From positions 1 through 64,000 of the forward strand of contig JACPIQ010000104.1 in NCBI GenBank assembly GCA_016188005.1: a DNA stretch of 64,000 nt, read 5' to 3'. This document shows positions 41,570 through 53,011 of this stretch, piece by piece; the first letter of the stretch is position 1; the number at the start of each line of letters is the position of its first letter. A program made the position numbers and the translations under genes. This stretch comes from Candidatus Rokuibacteriota bacterium. Its GTDB lineage: Bacteria; Methylomirabilota; Methylomirabilia; Rokubacteriales; CSP1-6. Below the pieces are notes generated by a model. That model did not search any database. It saw nothing but the letters and a program-made list of their open reading frames with translations, and had not been told where the DNA came from.

Positions 41570-42766
41570 ATGGCGATCGTCATCGAGGCACTGCAGGATG
41601 CTCCCGTGGCCCGCCGGCGCACCGAGCTGGTGGAGCGCAAGGGCATCGGCCACCCCGACACGGTCTGCGACTGTCTTGTCGAGGCGATCTCGCTGGCGCT
41701 CAACCGGATGTACCTCGCGCGGGTGGGCGCGATCCCCCACTACAACATCGACAAGGCGCTGCTCGCCGCGGGCCAGTGCGCGAAGGGCTTCGGGTGGGGA
41801 GAGCAGACGAAGCCCATGGAGCTCCTGGTGGGGGACCGCGCGACCTTCGAGGTGGACGGGGCGGCGCTGCCCGTGGAGGAGACCGCGCGGACGGCCGTGG
41901 ACGAGTGGGTTGCCGCCCACCTGCCTCACGTGGAGCCGGGCAAGTGGCTCCGCACGCGCAGCCTGCTCCTGCCCGGATCGGCCGAACTGCGCGGGATCTT
42001 CGAGAGACAGGACGCCGAGATCGGCTCCAATGACACCTGCGGCGCCTGCGGCTACGCACCGCTCTCCCCGACGGACCACCTCGTCCTGGACGTCGAGGCC
42101 TTCCTCAACGACGCGGCGTTCAAGACCTCGTTTCCCGACACGGGGCAGGACGTCAAGGTCTTCGCCCTGCGCGAGGGCGACAGCGTCGAGGTCACTGTGG
42201 CCATGCCGCTCCTGGCGACATTCACCGCGTCGGAGCGCGCCTACTTCGCGCGGAAGGACGAGATCCTCGCGGCCCTCGCCCACCGCTTCGGGCAGGCGCC
42301 CCTGTCCATCGCGTGGAGCCTCAACAGCCTCGACCGCCCGGGCCGCGGGATCGAGGGTGTCTACCTCACGCTCACGGGCACCTCGGCCGAGGACGCCGAC
42401 TCGGGCCAGGTGGGCCGCGGCAACCGCGCCAACGGGCTCATCGCGTTCTCGCGGCCCACAGGCGGCGAGGCGGCGGCGGGCAAGAACCCCGTCGCCCACA
42501 CGGGCAAGGTCTACAGCGTGCTGAGCCACCGGCTGGCGCGGCTCGTCCAGGAGGGCTGCCCGGAGCTGCTCGAGGTGTACGTGACCCTGGCGGCGCGGAT
42601 CGGCCACCCCGTGGACCGGCCCTGGACGGGCGTGCAGGTGATCCTGCCGCCCGGGATGGGGCTCCCCGACGTGGAGGTGACGATCCGCGAGGTGGTGGAG
42701 GCCGAGCTGGGGCGGATGGCGGCCTTCCGTGCCGAGCTCGCCCGGGGGGACTATCCCGTCTGCTGA
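41570..42766 (+). CDS. mat: Archaeal-type S-adenosylmethionine synthetase
   Basis: A 398-residue enzyme of the archaeal MAT family (Pfam AdoMet_Synthase), not the bacterial MetK family. It shows VERKGIGHPDTVCDCLVEAI near residue 21, a CGACGYAPLSPTD segment, DTGQDVKVFALREGD and GQVGRGNRANGLIAF. It makes S-adenosylmethionine from methionine and ATP. This form is typical of archaea and rare in bacteria, so transfer is likely. Its place inside a stress-gene set behind sigma54-type promoters suggests a special, not housekeeping, use. Confidence 0.92.
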   Translation: MAIVIEALQDAPVARRRTELVERKGIGHPDTVCDCLVEAISLALNRMYLARVGAIPHYNIDKALLAAGQCAKGFGWGEQTKPMELLVGDRATFEVDGAALPVEETARTAVDEWVAAHLPHVEPGKWLRTRSLLLPGSAELRGIFERQDAEIGSNDTCGACGYAPLSPTDHLVLDVEAFLNDAAFKTSFPDTGQDVKVFALREGDSVEVTVAMPLLATFTASERAYFARKDEILAALAHRFGQAPLSIAWSLNSLDRPGRGIEGVYLTLTGTSAEDADSGQVGRGNRANGLIAFSRPTGGEAAAGKNPVAHTGKVYSVLSHRLARLVQEGCPELLEVYVTLAARIGHPVDRPWTGVQVILPPGMGLPDVEVTIREVVEAELGRMAAFRAELARGDYPVC

Positions 42767-42793
42767 CCGCCGAGAGAAGGGAGAAGAGGAGCC

Positions 42794-43189
42794 ATGAAGC
42801 GTCTGAGCCGGATGGTGTCGCTCGTCGCGGCGGTGCTCGCTGTCGTCGCGCCGCTGGCCGGAGCGGAGGAGATCACGAGGCACTCGGGGACGGTGCTGGC
42901 CGTCGACCCGAGCGCCGGAACGCTCGTGCTGGGCGAGGTGGGCCCATGGCGCCTGGAGCGCGGCGAGACCAGGATCACGCGCCTGGCCATCGCGACAAGC
43001 CCGACCACCGAGTTCAGCCTGGCCGAGCGCGTGGCTGACGGGTCCGGCGGGTTCCCGGGGGCATTCGCGGAGCGGCTGCTGGACCGGGGGCGGGTGAAGG
43101 TGGGCGACTTCGTCACCGTGAGCGGCCGGCGCCAGGGCAAGCGCCTGGCGGCACTCAAAGTGACCGTGTCGACCCTCGACGGGCCATAG
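42794..43189 (+). CDS. Exported protein of unknown function
   Basis: A 131-residue protein with a signal peptide (residues about 1-24, VSLVAAVLAVVAPLAGA-EE) and a small beta-rich domain (SGTVLAVDPSAGTLVLGEVG, VKVGDFVTVSG) like an OB or DUF5666-type fold. The start follows AGAAGGGAGAAGAGG. It ends 4 bases before the Lon-like gene. Confidence 0.7.
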   Translation: MKRLSRMVSLVAAVLAVVAPLAGAEEITRHSGTVLAVDPSAGTLVLGEVGPWRLERGETRITRLAIATSPTTEFSLAERVADGSGGFPGAFAERLLDRGRVKVGDFVTVSGRRQGKRLAALKVTVSTLDGP

Positions 43190-43193
43190 GGAC

Positions 43194-45572
43194 GTGCCCC
43201 GTCGACTGACGGCGGAGGAGCTGCGCGCGGTCTGCGATCCGGGCTCGCTGCCATTCGCGTCCACGGCGGAGCTCCTGCCGCTGGACGGCATGATCGGCCA
43301 GGAGCGGGCGGTGGGCGCCACCGCCTTCGGCATCGGGATGAAGCGCGTCGGCTACAACCTGTTCGTCCTGGGCGCGGCGCGCACCGGCAAGACCTCCACC
43401 ATGCGCCGCGTGCTCAGCCGGGCCGCCGCCACGGAGCCGACCCCCTCCGACTTCTGTTACGTGTACAACTTCGCCGACCCCTATCGGCCGGTGGCCCTCG
43501 AGCTGCCCGCGGGTCGGGGGCGCGAGCTGCGGGAGGAGATGGAGCGGCTCGTGGAGGAATGCCGGTCGCGGCTGCCGCGCGCCTTCGAGAGCGAGGAGTT
43601 CGAGCGCCAGAAGGCGCAGATCCTGGAGGAGGTCGGCCGCCGGCAAGAGGCCGAGATGGAGCGCTTCGACGCCGTGGTGCGCGACGCGGGCTTCGCCCTG
43701 CTGCGCACGCCGCGCGGGCCGGTGCTCGCTCCGGCGCCGCGCGGGGAGCCGCTCTCCGCCGAGGAGTTCGCGGGGCTGCCCGGAGAGACGAAGAGGGAGC
43801 TGGAGGGGCGCGGCGCCGCACTTGGGGAACAGCTGGAGGCCATGCTGCGGCAGCTGCGCCAGCTGGAGCGGGAGGCGCGGCAGGCCCACGCAAAGCTGGT
43901 CGAGGACGTGGCCGCCGCGACGATCCAGCACCTGATCCAGGAAGAGCGCGATCGGTTCGCGGGGCTGCCCGCCGTGGACCGGTACCTGGGCGAGGTCGAG
44001 AAGGACCTCATGGCCCACGCCGAGGAGTTCAGGCGGCTGGACGAGAAGCCCGCGCTGCCGTTCCTGCCCGCCCCGGGGGCGTTCCTCGATCGCTACCGCG
44101 TCAACGTGCTCGTGGATCGCGCCGGAGGGCAAGGGGCCCCGGTGGTGCTGGAGACGAACCCGACCCACAGGAACCTCCTGGGGCGCATCGAGCACCGCGT
44201 CCACCTCGGCACGCTGGTCACGGACTTCACCCTCATCAGGGCGGGCGCGCTGCAGCAGGCCAATGGGGGCTTTCTCATCCTGGAGGCCATCGACGTCCTC
44301 CGCAATCTCTTCGCCTGGGAGGCCTTGAAGAAGGCGCTGAAGAGCCGGGCCGTGCGCATCGAGGAGCCGTTGCAGGAGCTCAGCGCCTTCAGCGCCGGCA
44401 CGCTGGCACCCGAGCCCATCCCGCTGTCCGTGAAGGTCGTCCTCATCGGCAGCCCGCAGCTGTACTACCTCCTCTACGCGCTGGACGAGGACTTCGGCGA
44501 GCTGTTCAAGGTGAAGGTGGACTTCGACGACTCGCTGCCCCGCACCGGGGAGTACGAGGAGCTCTACGCGCGCTTCGTCGGCGCGGCCTGCGCCGAGGAG
44601 GGACTGCCGGCCTTCTCCCGCGAGGGTGTCGCCAAGCTCATCGAGCATGCCTCGCGGCTGGCCGGAGACCGCGGCCGGCTCACCTCCCGCATGGGAGACC
44701 TGCTGGACCTGATCCGTGAGTCAGCGTTCTGGGCGGGTGTGGGCGGGTGCGCTCTGGTGGGCGCCGAGGATGTCGGTCGCGCCATCTCCCGGAAGATGCA
44801 CCGGGCAAACCTCCTGGAGGAGCGCTTCGGTCGGCTCATCCTCGAGGGCACCCACCTCATTGCCACGGACGGTGAGGCCCTCGGACAGGTCAACGGCATC
44901 GCGGTGCTCACGGCCGGGGATCACGCCTTCGGTCGCCCCTCCCGGATCACCGCGCGGACCTTCGCCGGCGAGCCCGGAGTGGTGGACATCGAGCGGGAGG
45001 TCAAGCTCGGCGGGCCGATCCACTCCAAGGGCATCATGATCCTCGCGGGCTTTCTGGCCGGGCGCTACGCGAGGGAGCGCCCGCTGGCGCTGGCGGCCTC
45101 GCTCACCTTCGAGCAGCAGTACGAGGAGGTGGAGGGCGACAGCGCGTCCTCGGCGGAGTGCTACGCGCTGCTGTCGAGCCTCACGGGGATCCCGCTCTCG
45201 CAGGCGCTGGCCGTCACGGGCTCGATGAACCAGCAGGGTGAGATCCAGGCGGTCGGCGGGATCAACGAGAAGATCGAGGGGTTCTTCGACATCTGCCGTG
45301 CCCGCGGGCTCACGGGCCGGCAGGGCGTGCTGATTCCGGAGTCCAACGCCCGCCACCTCATGCTGCGCGAGGACGTGGTGGAGGCCGTCGGCCACGGGCG
45401 CTTCCACGTCCACGCGGTGGGGACCGTGGACGAGGGGATGGCGCTCCTCACGGGGCGGGAGGCCGGGCTGCGCCAGCCCGACGGGGTCTTCCCCGAGGGC
45501 AGCGTCAACGCGGCCGTCGAGGCGGCGCTCCAGGCCAACATCGCCCGGCTCAAGGAGCTTCGGGGCAAGTGA
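43194..45572 (+). CDS. Lon-related ATP-dependent protease (AAA_32 type)
   Basis: A 792-residue Lon-family protease without the LonA N-domain. The Walker A-like loop is GAARTGKTST near residue 64, followed by a long coiled insertion (about residues 120-280), a Walker B/sensor region (GGFLILEAIDVL) and a C-terminal Lon protease domain with catalytic Ser in EGDSASSAE and Lys in GGINEKIEGFF. It degrades damaged or regulatory proteins. A GTG start is used. Convergent with rtcA, 15 bases apart. Confidence 0.9.
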   Translation: MPRRLTAEELRAVCDPGSLPFASTAELLPLDGMIGQERAVGATAFGIGMKRVGYNLFVLGAARTGKTSTMRRVLSRAAATEPTPSDFCYVYNFADPYRPVALELPAGRGRELREEMERLVEECRSRLPRAFESEEFERQKAQILEEVGRRQEAEMERFDAVVRDAGFALLRTPRGPVLAPAPRGEPLSAEEFAGLPGETKRELEGRGAALGEQLEAMLRQLRQLEREARQAHAKLVEDVAAATIQHLIQEERDRFAGLPAVDRYLGEVEKDLMAHAEEFRRLDEKPALPFLPAPGAFLDRYRVNVLVDRAGGQGAPVVLETNPTHRNLLGRIEHRVHLGTLVTDFTLIRAGALQQANGGFLILEAIDVLRNLFAWEALKKALKSRAVRIEEPLQELSAFSAGTLAPEPIPLSVKVVLIGSPQLYYLLYALDEDFGELFKVKVDFDDSLPRTGEYEELYARFVGAACAEEGLPAFSREGVAKLIEHASRLAGDRGRLTSRMGDLLDLIRESAFWAGVGGCALVGAEDVGRAISRKMHRANLLEERFGRLILEGTHLIATDGEALGQVNGIAVLTAGDHAFGRPSRITARTFAGEPGVVDIEREVKLGGPIHSKGIMILAGFLAGRYARERPLALAASLTFEQQYEEVEGDSASSAECYALLSSLTGIPLSQALAVTGSMNQQGEIQAVGGINEKIEGFFDICRARGLTGRQGVLIPESNARHLMLREDVVEAVGHGRFHVHAVGTVDEGMALLTGREAGLRQPDGVFPEGSVNAAVEAALQANIARLKELRGK

Positions 45573-45587
45573 GGACGCGGCCGCGCG

Positions 45588-46676
45588 TCAGGATTCCCTC
45601 CTGTCGAGCATCGCAGGCACGCCCGGGCCGCCGGCGCCGGGGCTGACCGTGACCCGCGCCGGCGGCCCCTCGTCGAGCGAGACCCGTGTCGGCAGGAGTT
45701 GCTCGACGACCCACGCGACCGTCCGGAGATGCTCGGAGATCGACGGGCAGGTGAGCACCGATGGGTGTTGCGCCAGCGCGAGAAACGGCAGGAGCTGATC
45801 GGCCAGGTGATCGTCCACGGCGGCGCCGCTGTCGAGATAGGCGAACAGCGGATCCACGGCGGCGTCGGCCACCGCCTCGGCCCTGAGGCCTCGGCGGCCC
45901 AGCGCGCAGAAGCCGGCGAGTCTGCCCGGCCCGGCGGCGGTGAGCAGGAGGGAGGTCCCGGGCCCCAGCGCGTCGTCGTCGCCGGCGACGGCGATGTCGG
46001 CCTGGAGGCAGCGCTCCTCGAGTCGCGCGAGGGCCCGCCGACGCTGACGCTCGGCGATGGTCACCGGCAGCCGCGACACCGTGGAGATGCCGGCGAGGCA
46101 CGGCGGCCCGGCCGGGGTCTCCCAGCGGAGGGCGCGGAGCCCGCGGGCCGGAGTCATGGCAGCCTCGATCTCCCCGCCACCGGCGGGATACCAGCCCCGC
46201 CGGCGGAGCGAGACGGTGATGTCCACGCCGATCTCGCGCAGCACTGGCAGGAAGACGCCGATGAGATAGTCCACCGTCGGGCTCCACGGCACATGGGTGC
46301 CACCCACGAGCGTGAGGCGCGAGGTGGCCTCCGCGTGCGCCAGGGGGAGCAGGAGCGCCTGGAAGAGCAGTGACACGGAACCTGCGCTTCCCGTGACGGC
46401 GCCCACGTCGAACCGGTAATGCCCACCTCTGAGGATCCGCGGCTCGAAAGAGATCTCCATCGAGCCGAGCGCGTCACCCTGCACCCGTGCATCGCTGATG
46501 GCGGCCAGTGCCCGCACCACCGTCAGGTGCTGTGGCTGGAGGCCCGGTCTTGGCCGGCGCGCCCGGATGCGAGTGATGGTGAGGGGGCGGCAGAGCAGGA
46601 CCGCGAGGGACAGCGCCGTGCGAACGATCTGGCCACCGCCCTCGCCGTGGGAGCCGGCGAGCGTCAGCGTGCTCAG
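45588..46676 (-). CDS. rtcA: RNA 3'-terminal phosphate cyclase
   Basis: A 362-residue RtcA. It has GSHGEGGGQIVRTALSLAVL near the N-terminus, GGTHVPWSPTVDYL, GGGEIEAAM and the adenylated-His segment VDDHLADQLLPFLALA. It forms 2',3'-cyclic phosphate ends on RNA. No ATG or GTG is available at the right place; a CTG overlapping the TGA of the upstream CBS gene (CTGA) is the best start, so translation is probably coupled. In E. coli rtcBA is sigma54-controlled, and a sigma54-type site precedes this operon too. No rtcB is present here. Confidence 0.85.
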   Translation of the reverse strand: MSTLTLAGSHGEGGGQIVRTALSLAVLLCRPLTITRIRARRPRPGLQPQHLTVVRALAAISDARVQGDALGSMEISFEPRILRGGHYRFDVGAVTGSAGSVSLLFQALLLPLAHAEATSRLTLVGGTHVPWSPTVDYLIGVFLPVLREIGVDITVSLRRRGWYPAGGGEIEAAMTPARGLRALRWETPAGPPCLAGISTVSRLPVTIAERQRRRALARLEERCLQADIAVAGDDDALGPGTSLLLTAAGPGRLAGFCALGRRGLRAEAVADAAVDPLFAYLDSGAAVDDHLADQLLPFLALAQHPSVLTCPSISEHLRTVAWVVEQLLPTRVSLDEGPPARVTVSPGAGGPGVPAMLDRRES

Positions 46677-47365
46677 ACCGCGCCGTACCAGTAGGGGATG
46701 TCGGCCTGGACCACCAGGTGGTCCTCGATGCCCCGGACGCCCGGGACGGTCCGCGCCATGGTCCCGATGGCGGACCTCTCGGTCTCGCTGCTCACCAGAC
46801 CCCAGAGGGCCAGGACGCCCTCCCTGGCCTGGACCACGATGGCGCGGCTGGACACCCAGGGCTCGCGGTCGAGCCGGGCCTTCATCTCCGACATCAGCGC
46901 AGCGTCGGAGGCGGTGGCGGCCGTCGGCGCCGGGGCCGTCGAGAGGGCCTTGACGAGATCCCCCCGGCTGACGATCCCCACGACCCGGCCATCCGCGACG
47001 ACGGGCAGGCGGCGGATCCGGTGGCGGTCGAGGATGACCGCGGCGGATTCGATGGGGAGATCGGGGCTCGCCGAGATCACGGCCGTGCTCATCACCTCGC
47101 CCACCGTGGTCCCGACGGCTTTCTGGTACTCCCGGGCGAGCCGCTCGCCGTCCTCGAAGAAGAGGCGCCACCAGGACAGCCGCTCCCGGTGCTTCTGGCG
47201 CAGGATGAGATCGCCTTCGCTGATGACGCCGACCAGCTTGCCGGCATCGTCGACCACCGGGAGACCGCTGACGGTGTGATTCACCATGAGACGGGCGGCC
47301 TCGTGGATGGCAGTCCCGGGAGACGTCGTGATCACGTCGTGGGTCATGACCTCTTCGACCTTCAT
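46673..47365 (-). CDS. CBS-pair and BON domain protein
   Basis: A 230-residue protein with two CBS repeats: KVEEVMTHDVITTSPGTAIH...VVDDAGKLVGVISEGDL and VGEVMSTAVISASPDLPIE...VVADGRVVGIVSRGDLVKAL. A C-terminal BON domain follows (IVVQAREGVLALWGLVSSE). CBS pairs bind adenine nucleotides and report energy state; BON domains bind membranes or partners. The start has GGAGGAGG ahead. It is the first gene of the rtcA operon. Confidence 0.88.
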   Translation of the reverse strand: MKVEEVMTHDVITTSPGTAIHEAARLMVNHTVSGLPVVDDAGKLVGVISEGDLILRQKHRERLSWWRLFFEDGERLAREYQKAVGTTVGEVMSTAVISASPDLPIESAAVILDRHRIRRLPVVADGRVVGIVSRGDLVKALSTAPAPTAATASDAALMSEMKARLDREPWVSSRAIVVQAREGVLALWGLVSSETERSAIGTMARTVPGVRGIEDHLVVQADIPYWYGAV

Positions 47366-47419
47366 GGTCCACCTCCTCCGGGCCGCCGGCCCGGTCCATG
47401 GTTCCCGAGAAGGTTGCAC

Positions 47420-47435
47420 AGCAAGCCTCGTGCCC
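47420..47435 (-). promoter_or_regulatory. Sigma54-type promoter for the CBS-rtcA operon
   Basis: On the minus strand GGGCACGAGGCTTGCT matches TGGCACG-N4-TTGCT at all defined positions except the first. The predicted start near 47409 gives a leader of about 44 bases to the ATG at 47365. Confidence 0.65.
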
Positions 47436-47597
47436 CGCCCGGATGACTCGACGATGGCTCCCGGAGCAGGGCAAGTCAAGGAGAAGGCCGAAGGCCCGGC
47501 AGGTGGGCTGCGGCGGCGATGTCCCAGGTGAGACAGCGGCGCCCCGTCGGGCCGGAGCCGACAGCCGGAAAGGCCGCGAAATCCTGACGGGCCCGAG

Positions 47598-47613
47598 CGG
47601 CACCCAACTTGCT
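47598..47613 (+). promoter_or_regulatory. Sigma54-type promoter pointing to the ligase remnant and GYD gene
   Basis: CGGCACCCAACTTGCT has GGCAC-N5-TTGCT with the exact 10-base GG-GC spacing. The predicted start near 47624 lies about 40 bases before the ATG of the decayed ligase at 47664. The 160 bases between this site and the divergent one at 47420 contain no gene and may hold activator sites. Confidence 0.6.
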
Positions 47614-47663
47614 CGTCATGCGAGAGGGCCCAGACCCAAGTGCTGGCGGGAGGCAGCGAGCGT

Positions 47664-47912
47664 CATGGCCGACGGGACACTGGCCGGGCTCTCCTGGAAC
47701 CGCGTGGACGCGAGCGGGTCATTGCCCGCTCGTTCGATGAGGCGCGGCGGCCGGTGGCTCACGCTCACCTGGGCCGAGGTCGGAGAGCGCGTCCGCGACG
47801 CGGCGCTGGCTCTGCCCGCCCTCGGCAGGAAAACGGGCGAGGCCGTGGCGCTCGTGTCCCGACGCCGCGCCCACCGGGTCTGGGCCGACTGCATCGTTCT
47901 CCGAGCCGCCCG
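47664..47912 (+). pseudogene. N-terminal remnant of an AMP-dependent acyl-CoA ligase
   Basis: From the ATG at 47664 (GGGAGG ahead) the frame reads MADGTLAGLSWNRVDASG, then RGGRWLTLTWAEVGERVRDA, then ALGRKTGEAVALVSRRRAHR and WADCIVL. This is the usual N-terminus of long-chain acyl-CoA synthetases (W...LTWAE, LG...G..VA..S.NR..W...D..IL). After about residue 83 the similarity stops, and the P-loop and the rest of the enzyme (some 500 residues) are missing. It is probably a deletion remnant. Confidence 0.6.
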
Positions 47913-48008
47913 CCTTACGGCGCGCACCCATTCGACATCGAGTCGCTCCACCGCCGGCAGCGCCCGGCGGGGCGCGGGCCCCGGTGGAGCCAGCATGGAG
48001 GAGTCGCC

Positions 48009-48317
48009 ATGGCCACGTATGTCATGCTGACCCGGTTGAACCCCGAGGCCGTGAAGGTGCCGCAAGACCTCAAGAGGCTGGAGCGGGCCGTCGCCGATCA
48101 CGTACGCAGAGACTGCCCGCAGGTGAGGTGGATCTCCAGCTACGCGCTGCTGGGCCCCTACGACTACCTGGATCTCTTCGAAGCCCCCGACGAGGAGACG
48201 GCCGCCAGGGTCCTGGTGATCGCGCGCTCCTACGGCCACGCCCAGACCGAGACATGGACCGCCGTGCCATGGGACCGCTTTGAGAGCCTCCTCTCGACGG
48301 TCGTCGTGGCAGCCTGA
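48009..48317 (+). CDS. GYD domain protein
   Basis: A 102-residue GYD domain protein: ATYVMLTRLNPEAV at the start, LLGPYDYLDLFEAPDEETAA (the GPYD motif that names the family) and a YGHAQTETWTAVPWD end. The fold is ferredoxin-like; the function is unknown. ATG at 48009 has GGAGGAG ahead. It is the first intact gene behind the 47598 sigma54-type promoter. Confidence 0.85.
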   Translation: MATYVMLTRLNPEAVKVPQDLKRLERAVADHVRRDCPQVRWISSYALLGPYDYLDLFEAPDEETAARVLVIARSYGHAQTETWTAVPWDRFESLLSTVVVAA

Positions 48318-48327
48318 CGCCGCTGCG

Positions 48328-49245
48328 ATGCTCTGGGCCGTCGTGCTCGCGGGAGGCGAGGGGGTGCGCCTCCGGCCTCTCACGCGTCGTGTGGCAGGTG
48401 ACGAGCGCCCCAAGCAATACGTGCGGCTCATCGGCCCGCACTCCCTGCTGCGGCAGACCATCGACCGCGTGGCCCGCCTGGTGGTGGCGGAGCGCACGGT
48501 CATCGTGACCCAGCGGCGTCACGCCGGCTATCTCGGCCCCGAGGTGTCCGGGGGCTCGGGGCTCCGGGTCCTGGCCCAGCCCGAGGACCGGGGCACGGCG
48601 GCGGGCATCCTCTTTCCAGCCCACTGGATCTCCATGCGGGACCCCGACGCCACGGTGGCCATCTTTCCCTCCGACCACTTCATCCGCGAGGAGGACCTCC
48701 TCATGGGGTGCGTGGCCGAGGCGGCTGCGGCCGTCGGTCGCGATCCGGGCCGTATCGTGGTCCTCGGAGCCCGGCCGAACGACGCGGATCCAGGCTATGG
48801 CTGGATCGAGCCGGGGAGCGCCCTGGCGGAGGCCGGGACGGCGCTCTACCGGGTGAAGCGCTTCTGGGAGAAACCCACAGCCGAACGGGCGAGGCGATGT
48901 CTCGACCAGGGCTGCCTCTGGAACACTCTCATCCTGGTCGCCCGCGCCTCGCTGCTCCTGACGGCGGGCGCGCGGTTGCTTCCGGCGCTCTCCGGGCGCC
49001 TGGCCCGCATCTCCGCCTTCGCGGGCACGGAGGAGGAGCCGTGGGCCGTCCAGCAGGCCTACGCGCTGGCGCCCCACGCCAGCTTCTCGCGCGCCTTCCT
49101 CGAAGCCGCACCCTTCCTGCTCGCGGTGCGCGCCCTGCCGCCCCTGCTGTGGTCTGACCTGGGAACGCCCGAGCGTGTCCTGAGGATGCTGGAGCGGCTG
49201 GGGCTGGAGCCGCCCTGGCTCGCGACCCTGGCGCGCCCAGCCTGA
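48328..49245 (+). CDS. Mannose-1-phosphate guanylyltransferase-like nucleotidyltransferase
   Basis: A 305-residue sugar nucleotidyltransferase: WAVVLAGGEGVRLRPLT at the N-terminus (pyrophosphorylase loop), ERPKQYVRLIG, then AIFPSDHFI and KRFWEKPT, all typical of ManC-type enzymes. It lacks the C-terminal isomerase domain of bifunctional ManC and is somewhat short. It would make GDP-mannose for surface polysaccharide or glycolipid. It starts 10 bases after the GYD stop. Confidence 0.82.
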   Translation: MLWAVVLAGGEGVRLRPLTRRVAGDERPKQYVRLIGPHSLLRQTIDRVARLVVAERTVIVTQRRHAGYLGPEVSGGSGLRVLAQPEDRGTAAGILFPAHWISMRDPDATVAIFPSDHFIREEDLLMGCVAEAAAAVGRDPGRIVVLGARPNDADPGYGWIEPGSALAEAGTALYRVKRFWEKPTAERARRCLDQGCLWNTLILVARASLLLTAGARLLPALSGRLARISAFAGTEEEPWAVQQAYALAPHASFSRAFLEAAPFLLAVRALPPLLWSDLGTPERVLRMLERLGLEPPWLATLARPA

Positions 49246-49304
49246 CCGGGGTCAGCTCGTGACGGGCGGTCCGAACCTCCTGCGGGTGAGGTGAGGGGGG
49301 GCCC

Positions 49305-51035
<1,731 letters not shown>

Positions 51036-52040
51036 ATGCCGCTCGGCCTCGAGCGAGCCCACGCCCTCGATCTCTTGCGCCAGATGGTCCTCATCCGGCG
51101 CTTCGAGGAGCAGGCGGCCGAGCTCTACACGCTGGGCAAGATCCGCGGCTTCCTCCACCTCTACATCGGCGAGGAGGCCGTGGCCGTGGGAGCCATGCAG
51201 GCGCTCACGGCGGAGGACGCCATCGTGGCGACGTACCGGGAGCATGGCCACGCCCTCGCCCGTGGCATCCCGGCTGGCTCGCTGATGGCCGAGATGTACG
51301 GCAAGGCCAGCGGCTGCAGCCGGGGGCGCGGCGGCTCCATGCACTTCTTCGACGTCTCGCGGCGCTTCTACGGGGGCCATGCCATCGTGGGAGGGGGGCT
51401 GCCCGTCGCCGTGGGGCTGGCGCTGGCCGACCGGATGCAGTCGCGGGCCCGCGTCACGGCGTGCTTCTTCGGGGACGGCGCCGTGGCGGAGGGCGAGTTC
51501 CACGAGTCGCTGAACCTGGCGGCCCTCTGGACTCTCCCCGTGCTCTTCCTCTGCGAGAACAACCTGTACGCCATGGGCACGGCGCTCGAGCGACACCAGT
51601 CGCAGACCGACATCCGGCGCAAGGCGGAAGCCTACGACCTCCAGGCCGAGGCGGTGGACGGCATGGATGTGCTGGCCGTGGAGGAAGCCGCGGGCCGGGC
51701 GGCCTCCCGCGTGCGCGGGGGCCGCGGCCCCTTCCTCCTCGAGCTCAGGACCTATCGCTTCCGCGCCCACTCCATGGCGGATCCGGATCTCTACCGGACG
51801 AAGGAGGAGATCGAGGGCTGGAAGCAGCGCGACCCCATCGCCCGCTACGCGGATCGGCTGCGGGGGCGGGGGATGCTCGATGCCGCCGGCCTGGCGACCA
51901 TCGAGGCCTCGGTGGCAGGCGAGGTCGGGGCGGCCGTCGCCGCAGCCGAGGCGGGGGCGTGGGAGCCCGTGGAGGACCTGACCCGGGACGTCTACACCCC
52001 GCGGACTCCGTCGGGCCCGAGGATGCCGTGGTCAAGCTGA
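51036..52040 (+). CDS. pdhA: Pyruvate (or acetoin) dehydrogenase E1 alpha
   Basis: A 334-residue ThDP enzyme: [38 protein letters not shown] and the ThDP motif [19 protein letters not shown]...NN. The phosphorylation-loop-like segment [17 protein letters not shown] fits E1 alpha. It begins right after the acsA stop and overlaps E1 beta by 13 bases. Acetoin dehydrogenase E1 is the close alternative. Confidence 0.88.
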   Translation: MPLGLERAHALDLLRQMVLIRRFEEQAAELYTLGKIRGFLHLYIGEEAVAVGAMQALTAEDAIVATYREHGHALARGIPAGSLMAEMYGKASGCSRGRGGSMHFFDVSRRFYGGHAIVGGGLPVAVGLALADRMQSRARVTACFFGDGAVAEGEFHESLNLAALWTLPVLFLCENNLYAMGTALERHQSQTDIRRKAEAYDLQAEAVDGMDVLAVEEAAGRAASRVRGGRGPFLLELRTYRFRAHSMADPDLYRTKEEIEGWKQRDPIARYADRLRGRGMLDAAGLATIEASVAGEVGAAVAAAEAGAWEPVEDLTRDVYTPRTPSGPRMPWSS

Positions 52041-53011
52041 CCTATCGCGAGGCGGTGCGCTCGGCGCTCAGGGAGGCGCTCCGGAGCGACGCGCGCGTCT
52101 TCCTGATGGGCGAGGACGTCGGGCTTTACGGGGGCGCCTTCGCGGTGAGCCGGGGGCTCCTGGAGGAGTTCGGGCCGGAGCGGGTGCGGGACACCCCGCT
52201 GTCGGAGTCCACTTTCGTCGGGGCGGGCATCGGCGCGGCGCTGGGCGGGATGCGGCCCATCGTGGAGATCATGACGGTGAACTTCAGCCTGCTGGCCCTC
52301 GACCAGATCGTCAACAACGCAGCCACGCTGCGCCACATGTCGGGCGGCCAGCTCTCTGTCCCGCTCGTCGTGCGCATGGCGACGGGCGGCGGCCGCCAGC
52401 TCGCCGCCCAGCACTCGCACAGCCTCGAGGGATGGTACGCCCACATCCCCGGGATCACGGTCGTGACTCCCGCGACGCCGGCCGATGCCCGGGGCATGCT
52501 CCTCGGCGCGCTCGCCGAGCCGGACCCGGTGTTCATCTTCGAGAACGCCACGCTGTACCCCACGGAGGGCGAGGTGGACGAGAGCGCGGGGCCTGCGGAT
52601 CTTCACCAGGCTGCGGTGAGGCGGGCTGGCGAGGCCCTGACGCTGATCACCTATGGAGGCTCGCTCCCGAAGACGCTGGCCGCGGCGGATCAGCTCGCGG
52701 CGGAGGGGATCGACGCCGAGGTCATCGATCTTCGCTCGCTGCGGCCTCTGGACGTGCCGACCATCCTGGGATCGCTGGCGAGAACCCACCGGGCCGTGAT
52801 CGTGGACGAGGGCTGGCGGGCGTGCAGCTTCGCGGCCGAGGTGAGTGCCCGGATCATGGAGGGCGGCTTCTTCGATCTCGACGCGCCGGTGGGTCGCGTC
52901 TGCAGCGCTGAAGTGCCCATCCCCTACGCCAAGCACATGGAGGATGCGGCGCTCCCGCAGGCGCCGGCCATCGTCCGGGCCGCCCTGGAGGTGCTTCGCC
53001 GACATGGCTGA
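52028..53011 (+). CDS. pdhB: Pyruvate (or acetoin) dehydrogenase E1 beta
   Basis: A 327-residue transketolase-type beta subunit: [50 protein letters not shown] and [18 protein letters not shown]. The GTG at 52028 is the only start matching the conserved N-terminus, within the end of the alpha gene. It pairs with alpha to decarboxylate the 2-oxoacid and pass the acyl group to the E2 lipoyl arm. Confidence 0.88.
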   Translation: MVKLTYREAVRSALREALRSDARVFLMGEDVGLYGGAFAVSRGLLEEFGPERVRDTPLSESTFVGAGIGAALGGMRPIVEIMTVNFSLLALDQIVNNAATLRHMSGGQLSVPLVVRMATGGGRQLAAQHSHSLEGWYAHIPGITVVTPATPADARGMLLGALAEPDPVFIFENATLYPTEGEVDESAGPADLHQAAVRRAGEALTLITYGGSLPKTLAAADQLAAEGIDAEVIDLRSLRPLDVPTILGSLARTHRAVIVDEGWRACSFAAEVSARIMEGGFFDLDAPVGRVCSAEVPIPYAKHMEDAALPQAPAIVRAALEVLRRHG

